Part shown: positions 59,035 to 64,000 of the stretch, piece after piece
Position numbering within the stretch: the stretch's first letter is position 1
How the letters are laid out: each line of letters starts with the position of its first letter
Assembly (NCBI GenBank): GCA_035716025.1
Contig: DASTKH010000059.1
Location: forward strand, 36,504 to 100,503
Reading direction: 5' to 3'
Source: JADGHE01 sp035716025
GTDB lineage: Bacteria > Pseudomonadota > Alphaproteobacteria > Rhizobiales > Xanthobacteraceae
Length of the DNA: 64,000 nucleotides
Translations under genes and position numbers: made by a program
Notes under the pieces: model-generated
Database searches by the model: none
What the model was told of the DNA's origin: nothing
What the model saw: only the letters and a program-made list of their open reading frames with translations

Positions 59035-59895
59035 TCACGCGACGGGATTTGCCAGCTCCCCGATCCCGGTGATCGAAACACGCACCTCGTCCCCCGGCTC
59101 GAGGTAGCGCGGCGGCGAAAAGCCGATGCCGACACCGGCCGGCGTGCCGGTGGCAAGCAGGTCGCCGGGCTCGAGCGTCACATAGGCCGTGACGGTTTCG
59201 ATGAACCGCGGCACGTCGAAGATCATGTCGCGCAGCCGCGCGAATTGGCGGCGCTCGCCGTTCACGAAGGTCGCAAGCTCCTGTTCATCGGGCGGCCCGA
59301 ACGCGTCCGCTGTGACGAGGACGGGCCCGACGGGGCAGAACCCGTCGAGGCTTTTTCCCAGGAACCATTGCTTGTGCCGCTGCTGCACGGTGCGGGCGGT
59401 CACGTCATTGACGATGGTGTAGCCGAACACTTGGGCGAGCGCGTCCTCCCGCCGCACATTGCGGCACCGCCGCCCGATGACGACGCCGAGCTCCCCTTCG
59501 TAGTCCACCGAATGGGTCGGGTCCGACGAGGCCGGAATGGGCGCGCCGGGATCCGCGAGCGAGGAAACCGCCTTGGTGAACACCACGGGCTCGTCCGGCA
59601 CGTTCTGCCTGTCGCCTGACTGGTCGAACCCCGACCCGGCGAATTCGTGGGCGTGGTCGTAATAGTTCTTGCCGACACAGATGATGTTCTTGCTGAGCGG
59701 CCCGACCGGCGCCGCCAAGGCAAGACCCGCGAGCGGGCGCGGCGGCCCGAGCTCGAACTTGCCCTCGCTGACGCGTGCAATCACGTCCCGGAGGTCATGA
59801 ATGCCGTTCGCGCCGGCGCGAAACGGACGGAACCGATCATTCTCGATCAGGCCGAAAATCTTCTGCCCGGCCTCGCGGACGGCTGCGATGCGCAT
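59035..59895 (-). CDS. fumarylacetoacetate hydrolase-family protein (second copy)
   Basis: A 286-residue FAH-fold enzyme. The catalytic block is IICVGKNYYDHAHEF, the metal-binding block is SVDYEGELGVVIGRRCRNVR, and VTLEPGDLLATGTPAGVGIG follows. The N-terminal ~65 residues form the usual small domain. It is related to 2-hydroxyhepta-2,4-diene-dioate isomerase and ureidoglycolate lyase-like proteins, but the reaction is undetermined. It lies between the XRE-cupin regulator and the DRE-TIM enzyme, all on the minus strand with gaps of 292 and 164 bases. Confidence 0.86.
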   Translation of the reverse strand: MRIAAVREAGQKIFGLIENDRFRPFRAGANGIHDLRDVIARVSEGKFELGPPRPLAGLALAAPVGPLSKNIICVGKNYYDHAHEFAGSGFDQSGDRQNVPDEPVVFTKAVSSLADPGAPIPASSDPTHSVDYEGELGVVIGRRCRNVRREDALAQVFGYTIVNDVTARTVQQRHKQWFLGKSLDGFCPVGPVLVTADAFGPPDEQELATFVNGERRQFARLRDMIFDVPRFIETVTAYVTLEPGDLLATGTPAGVGIGFSPPRYLEPGDEVRVSITGIGELANPVA

Positions 59896-60187
59896 GGGAC
59901 GACGTTCTCTCCGATCTTTGGCGTTGGTTTGCTCCGGCCGGACCGGCGCCACAGGACCCATTCATCTTGCGCGGAACGCGGACACGGGCGCATGCCGGCG
60001 CCGTTCCATACCCGGAAAGAGCTGCGACACCAAACCCCGCGGCCACCCGACGGCTTCGCCGGCGGCCGAAACATTCCACGATGCCGCGGCGCAGCGCGCC
60101 GGCCGAGGCCAAGCCGGCCGGGCCGCGCCGAGGCCCCGGCTTTCGCACGCGGGAGGCTCGTCGGGCGCAGGAGCCGCGCGCGCCGCG

Positions 60188-60808
60188 CTATTCCATCACC
60201 GCGGCCTTGAGGATGCAGACCATGATGGCGCGGGCGGTTTCCTTGCCCTTGTTGCGGATCGTGTGGCGGCGGTCGCAGCGGTAGCGCACGGTGCCGCCGG
60301 CCTCGACTTTCTCGATGTGCCCGCCGACCTCGACCTCCAGCGTGCCGGCGGTGACCGACAGGCACTCGATCGAGCCGCGCTGATGCCCCTCCGAATCGAG
60401 CTCGCCGCCCGGCTCGGCCGTCACGTCGTACCATTGCAGCCATTCGACCGTCCGGATCCAGCCGACGATCGCGAGCTTGACCTTGCCGTCTTCCGAGACG
60501 ATGAGCGGCATGTCGGCTCGCGTGACGACCTCGACGAAAGGATCGTCCTCGTGGGCGGCGAGGACGCGTTCGATCGAGACGTCGAGCGCCTGGGACAGGC
60601 GCCAAATGGTCGCGAGCGTCGGGTTCGTCTCGTTGCGCTCGATCTGGCTGATGATAGACTTGGCGACGCCCGACTGTTCGGCGAGCTCCGACAGCGAGAG
60701 ATTATAGGCCTTGCGCAGGCGTTGGATGGTCTTGCCGAGGTGGCCCGACAGCGCGAGCGCCCCGGCCTCCAGGTCGTTTCTGCCGCCGCGGCCTTCCTTT
60801 TCACCCAT
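60188..60808 (-). CDS. XRE-family regulator with C-terminal cupin
   Basis: A 206-residue transcription factor. Residues ~20-80 are an HTH_3 domain (LSLSELAEQSGVAKSIISQI followed by ERNETNPTLATIWRLSQALD), and residues ~125-200 form a cupin (RGSIECLSVTAGTLEVEVGG and YRCDRRHTIRNKG) that probably senses a small ligand. Such XRE-cupin proteins commonly control adjacent catabolic or amino-acid genes, so the FAH and DRE-TIM genes downstream on the same strand are likely targets. The ATG at 60808 starts homology; the upstream open frame is a shadow of thiD. Confidence 0.88.
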   Translation of the reverse strand: MGEKEGRGGRNDLEAGALALSGHLGKTIQRLRKAYNLSLSELAEQSGVAKSIISQIERNETNPTLATIWRLSQALDVSIERVLAAHEDDPFVEVVTRADMPLIVSEDGKVKLAIVGWIRTVEWLQWYDVTAEPGGELDSEGHQRGSIECLSVTAGTLEVEVGGHIEKVEAGGTVRYRCDRRHTIRNKGKETARAIMVCILKAAVME

Positions 60809-60957
60809 CTGAGACTCACAGGTTGCAGGCGCCCCGCCGGCCGCGCCAACCACGGCCGCCGGCCGCCGATCGGCCGGCCCCGGCTTCATCCCGGAGCCCC
60901 CGACCCGCGCCGCACCGCTTGCGCCGAGCCGTGCGGACCATTGAAGATACGCTTTCC

Positions 60958-61755
60958 TTACCACCAGGCGTGAAAATGATGAACGGGCCCGTTGCCCGAC
61001 CCCACGGCGAGGCGATCCGCCGCCGCGATGGCGTCCGTGACATAGGTCTTGGCTGCGCGAACCGCATCGACGAGATCGAGCCCCTTCGCAAGCCCGGCGG
61101 CGATCGCCGAGGAGAGGGTGCAGCCCGTTCCGTGTGTGTTGCGGGTGGCGATCCGCGTCGCGGCAAGCCGTGTTTCCCGCGTCGGCTCGAACAAGAGGTC
61201 GATGCTCTCGGGCCCGCGGTCGTGTCCGCCCTTGATCAGCACCGCCGCCGCCCCGAGCGCGAGCAGCCGCTCGGCCTGGCGGCGCATCTCCGACTCGCTG
61301 CGCGCAACCGGCGCATCGAGCAGCGCCGCCGCCTCCTGCAGGTTCGGGGTGATGACGAGCGCGCGCGGCACGAGTTCGCGCCGCAGAATGTCGACCGCCT
61401 CGCTCGCGAGCAGCCGGTCGCCGGAGGTCGCGACCATCACCGGGTCGAGCACGACCCGTTTCTGCCGGTGGCGATCGAGCCCGGCCGCCACGGCGGCGAT
61501 GATGTCCGCTTGCGAGAGCATCCCGATCTTTACGGCCCCGACCGGAAGGTCGGAGAAGACCGCGTCCATCTGCGCGGCCACGAAGGCCGCCGGGACATCG
61601 TGAATGGCCGAGACGCCATGCGTGTTCTGCGCGGTCAGCGCGGCGATCACCGATGCGCCGTAGACGCCGAGCGCCGAAAACGTCTTGAGATCGGCCTGAA
61701 TGCCTGCTCCGCCCCCGGAGTCCGAACCCGCAATCGTCACCGCGATCGCGGTCAT
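60958..61755 (-). CDS. thiD: hydroxymethylpyrimidine/phosphomethylpyrimidine kinase ThiD
   Basis: A 265-residue ribokinase-fold enzyme that phosphorylates HMP and HMP-P in thiamine synthesis. Signatures are TIAGSDSGGGAGIQADLKTF at the N-terminus, VVLDPVMVATSGDRLL, and the anion-hole NTHGTGCTLSSAIAAGLAKG. It overlaps thiE by 4 bases (ATGA) and is the second gene of a thiE-thiD operon. Confidence 0.95.
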   Translation of the reverse strand: MTAIAVTIAGSDSGGGAGIQADLKTFSALGVYGASVIAALTAQNTHGVSAIHDVPAAFVAAQMDAVFSDLPVGAVKIGMLSQADIIAAVAAGLDRHRQKRVVLDPVMVATSGDRLLASEAVDILRRELVPRALVITPNLQEAAALLDAPVARSESEMRRQAERLLALGAAAVLIKGGHDRGPESIDLLFEPTRETRLAATRIATRNTHGTGCTLSSAIAAGLAKGLDLVDAVRAAKTYVTDAIAAADRLAVGSGNGPVHHFHAWW

Positions 61756-62414
61756 CGGGGCGCCCGCCGGGCAAGCGCCCCGTCGACGATGCCCCGTAGC
61801 GTCCGCGCGGCCTCCGTCGGGTCGGGCGCAAGGGACAGCGCCGAGATGACCGCGACCCCATCCGCCTCGGTGGTCATCACAGCGCCGGCATTGGTCGGAT
61901 CGATGCCGGCGATGGCCACCACCGGCAGGCCGGGCCGGCGCGCGCGCACGATCGCGATCAGCCGCGCAAGCCCCTCGACGCCGATCGGCTTGTTGGGATT
62001 GTCCTTCGAGAGCGTGGCGAAGACGCCGCCGATGCCGACATAGTCGACGGCTTCGAGCGGCCCGGTCTCCGCCCGTCCCGGGCTGTTGATCGAAAGCCCG
62101 ATCATCGCTCCCGGGCCGAGCAGGCGCCGCGCGTCACGCGCATCCATGTCGTCCCAGCCGACATGCACCCCGGCCGCCCCGGCGGCGAGCGCGACGTCCA
62201 CGCGATCGTTGATGACGAGCGGCACGCCGCGGCCTTCTACCGCTGCCATGATGGCGCGCGCCTCCTCGACCATGCGCCGGGTTCCGCCCGTCTTGTCCCG
62301 AAGCTGCAGCAGGGTCGCCCCGCCGTCCACCACCCGGCGCGCGAGATCGGGAAGCGCAAGCCCCCCGGAGCGCTGCGGATCGAGAATGGCGTTGAGACGC
62401 AGATCGGGTTTCAT
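61752..62414 (-). CDS. thiE: thiamine-phosphate synthase ThiE
   Basis: A 220-residue TIM-barrel enzyme joining HMP-PP and thiazole phosphate. TLLQLRDKTGGTRRMVEEAR, VPLVINDRVDVALAAGAAGV with HVGWDDMDARDAR, YVGIGGVFATLSKDN and VAIAGIDPTNAGAVM are the conserved blocks. The ATG at 62414 is preferred; an ATG at 62441 is in frame without a ribosome site. I saw no TPP riboswitch in the 180 bases upstream. Coupled to thiD. Confidence 0.92.
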   Translation of the reverse strand: MKPDLRLNAILDPQRSGGLALPDLARRVVDGGATLLQLRDKTGGTRRMVEEARAIMAAVEGRGVPLVINDRVDVALAAGAAGVHVGWDDMDARDARRLLGPGAMIGLSINSPGRAETGPLEAVDYVGIGGVFATLSKDNPNKPIGVEGLARLIAIVRARRPGLPVVAIAGIDPTNAGAVMTTEADGVAVISALSLAPDPTEAARTLRGIVDGALARRAPR

Positions 62415-62595
62415 CGGAGACGCCGCCCTTACCCCGGCCATGGGGATGCGCTGTTTCGTCAAACCCTGTAGAGCATTCTCGGCGACAGTTGAAGCAATCC
62501 CGGGGCAAGCGGGCTTGACGGGCTGACGCACCGGCCTACGAAGGTCGCAAGACGGCGTGCCGCTCCGTGCCGCGGGCGGCGGGAGTGAATGCGCA

Positions 62596-62847
62596 ATGAC
62601 ACCCTTTTTCGTGCAGATCAAATGCCATCTCGGCAAGTCCTACGACGTCGCGAACGCGCTCGCCGACGCGGAAATTGCCTCCGAAATCTATTCGACCGCC
62701 GGCGATTACGACCTGCTCGTGAAGTTCTACGTGCCCCCGGAAACCGACATCGGCCATTTCGTGAACGAGCGGGTGCAAACCATTCCGGGTATTCAGGACA
62801 CGCGAACGATCATCACTTTCAAGGCATTTGGTCCGGCCGCACGTTGA
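62596..62847 (+). CDS. stand-alone Lrp/AsnC ligand-binding (RAM) domain protein
   Basis: An 83-residue protein equal to the RAM effector domain of Lrp/AsnC regulators, without a DNA-binding part: PFFVQIKCHLGKSYDVANAL, SEIYSTAGDYDLLVKFYVPP, then VQTIPGIQDTRTIITFKAF. Such stand-alone RAM proteins oligomerise and bind amino acids; some modulate full-length regulators. GGGAG precedes the ATG. Its last 29 bases overlap the convergent DMT gene. Confidence 0.85.
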   Translation: MTPFFVQIKCHLGKSYDVANALADAEIASEIYSTAGDYDLLVKFYVPPETDIGHFVNERVQTIPGIQDTRTIITFKAFGPAAR

Positions 62848-63769
62848 GGGCGGCCGGCGCCTTCACGGCCTCTTCGATCCGCTGCCGGGCGAGATGGCGC
62901 TCGCGGAAGATGACGAAGAGGCCGGCCGCAACGACGATCGCCGCCCCGAGAAAGACGATCGGCAGCGGTACTTCTCCGAACATCAGATAACCGAGGATCA
63001 CGGTCCACAGGATCGCCGTGTAATCGAACGGCGCGACGACGGAGGCGGGCGCGAGGCGGAAGCTCTCGGTCATAAGAATCTGTGCGATGCCGCCGAGAAA
63101 GCCGATCACGACGAGGGCGGCGAGAACGGGAAGGCTCGGCGAGGCCCAGCCGAGCGGCCAGGTCAGAAGACCCGCAATGGCGGAGATGAGCGAGAAATAG
63201 AAGACGATCGCCGAGTTGGTTTCGCTGCCGGTGAGCCGGCGGGTCTGAATGACCGCGGCAGCGGACGAAAAGGCGGCAAGCAGCGCGAAAATCGCTCCAA
63301 GCGTCGCGCCGGCGCCATGCCCCGATCCCGCGGGCGACAGATTGAGATAGGGCGAGAGCATTACCAGCACGCCCAGAAAGCCTACGCCGACGGCCGACCA
63401 GCGATAGACGCGGACGCGCTCCTTGAGGATCAGCGCCGCGAGGGCGACGGTCATCAGCGGCGCCGCAAAACCGATCGCCGTCACCTCGGCGAGCGGCAGG
63501 CGGGCGAGCGCGGCGAAGCTCAGAAACATGCCCGCGACCCCGATGAGGCCGCGGCTGACATGGCCGAGCGGACGGGCGGTGCGCACAACCGCGGGGAGCT
63601 GCCCCCGCCAGGCATAGATCGCGAGCACCGGCAGGATGGCGAAGGCACTGCGAAAGCAGACGATCTGGCCGACCGGCACGCGGTCGCTCACCCAGCGCAC
63701 CAGCGCCGACATTACGGCGAACAAGAGCGCCGAGGCGATCTTGAGCAAAATGCCCTTGAGCACGTCCAT
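62819..63769 (-). CDS. EamA/DMT-family transporter (second)
   Basis: A 316-residue inner-membrane transporter with about ten helices and two EamA repeats, the first starting LKGILLKIASALLFAVMSAL. A short basic C-terminus faces the cytoplasm. The substrate is unknown. I prefer the ATG at 63769, where family similarity begins; ATGs at 63817 and 63826 are also in frame and would add a basic leader. It is related in type to, but clearly distinct from, the DMT protein at 2535. Confidence 0.85.
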   Translation of the reverse strand: MDVLKGILLKIASALLFAVMSALVRWVSDRVPVGQIVCFRSAFAILPVLAIYAWRGQLPAVVRTARPLGHVSRGLIGVAGMFLSFAALARLPLAEVTAIGFAAPLMTVALAALILKERVRVYRWSAVGVGFLGVLVMLSPYLNLSPAGSGHGAGATLGAIFALLAAFSSAAAVIQTRRLTGSETNSAIVFYFSLISAIAGLLTWPLGWASPSLPVLAALVVIGFLGGIAQILMTESFRLAPASVVAPFDYTAILWTVILGYLMFGEVPLPIVFLGAAIVVAAGLFVIFRERHLARQRIEEAVKAPAALNVRPDQMP

Positions 63770-63877
63770 GCGGACGAATCGCTCCGTTACCTGGCCCGGA
63801 AAGCGACACCTGACCATGAACGGCATGCGATCGCCACCCGCAGCGCTTCGACCAACCGCCCCGGGGCGATCCGCCGC

Positions 63878-64000
63878 CTATTGCGGCGGGGCGGGTCCGA
63901 CCGCGGGCGGCAGGGACTTGATGTAGACCGCGATCGCCCGCCGGTCGGCCTCGGGCAGTTCGGCCATGTTGCGCACAACGGCGCGCATGGAACCGCCGAC
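63878..64000 (-). CDS. c-type cytochrome, C-terminal end only
   Basis: An open frame running in from the right edge encodes 40 residues, GGSMRAVVRNMAELPEADRR-AIAVYIKSLPP and a Pro-rich tail, then TAG. The GSM (axial Met region) followed by N-x-ALP-like and DRxAIAxYIKSLPP is characteristic of the last helix of class I cytochromes c such as alcohol or gluconate dehydrogenase cytochrome subunits. The heme-binding CxxCH lies outside the window. Function beyond electron transfer cannot be given. Confidence 0.75.
   Translation of the reverse strand, partial: VGGSMRAVVRNMAELPEADRRAIAVYIKSLPPAVGPAPPQ

Noticed and set aside
59896..60187. A possible 103-codon minus-strand gene between the FAH gene and the XRE-cupin gene
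   Set aside because: The frame overlaps the FAH start, lacks a ribosome site and has the Arg/Gly/Pro bias of non-coding GC-rich DNA.
62415..62595. TPP riboswitch before thiE
   Set aside because: The conserved CTGAGA and downstream THI-box sequence could not be found on the minus strand.

Overview
The window is a 64 kb piece of a high-GC alphaproteobacterial chromosome, most likely from the order Hyphomicrobiales (Rhizobiales). The evidence is the set of lineage markers: CckA, FliX, FlbT, FlaF, MotE, an alphaproteobacterial DksA without zinc cysteines, a thioredoxin-reductase-like ferredoxin-NADP reductase, and a 1964-residue homologue of the Growth Pole Ring (GPR/RgsE) proteins of polar-growing Rhizobiales. 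The genus cannot be fixed from sequence reading alone. I saw no rRNA, tRNA, insertion sequence, prophage or CRISPR array, and base composition looks uniform, so this reads as core chromosome.

Layout. 1-7.2 kb: the 3' end of icd, a CPA2 antiporter, a DMT exporter with a cupin, and small envelope proteins. 7.2-9.8 kb: cckA. 9.9-25.8 kb and 28.7-40.2 kb: a large flagellar cluster in two blocks. Its units are flgBC-fliE-fliQR-flhB, fliOP, fliL-fliM-DUF6468-motE followed by a giant TPR gene, flgFGAH, fliX with dksA, flgI-flgJ-flgN, two flagellins with flbT-flaF, and flgEKL. A winged-helix protein, a cyclase and an amidohydrolase interrupt it at 25.9-27.9 kb. 40.4-43.5 kb: periplasmic msrA-msrB, two small unknowns and a MoxR ATPase. 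43.6-49.5 kb: the GPR-like gene. 50-53.4 kb: an Hpt protein, a 2Fe-2S ferredoxin, a thioesterase, FNR and a coiled-coil protein. 53.5-60.8 kb: a probable catabolic neighbourhood (SDR, FadL-type porin, two FAH-family enzymes, a DRE-TIM lyase/synthase, an XRE-cupin regulator). 60.9-64 kb: thiE-thiD, a stand-alone RAM-domain protein, a DMT transporter and the 3' end of a c-type cytochrome gene.

Regulation can be read directly from the flagellar intergenic DNA. Sites matching the CtrA consensus (TTAA-N7-TTAA) lie before flgB, fliO and the giant TPR gene, with near matches before fliL, fliX/flgI and the second flagellin. A palindrome, CGGCA-N5-TGCCG, recurs in the fliO/flgB, fliL/flgF and fliX/flgI intergenic regions and upstream of flgE. 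Sigma-54 type -24/-12 elements with correct GG/GC spacing lie before flgF, flgI and flgE. Together with FliX and CckA, this matches the Caulobacter-style scheme in which CckA-CtrA drives early genes and FlbD (with sigma-54, gated by FliX) drives hook/basal-body genes. FlbD, CtrA and RpoN themselves are not in the window, nor are fliF, fliG, fliN, flhA, flgD, fliK, motA or motB.

The most interesting items are the 1198-residue secreted TPR protein at the end of the fliL-fliM-motE unit, the readable CtrA/FlbD-type/sigma-54 promoter layout, and the 22-residue apolipoprotein-like repeat block in the GPR homologue.
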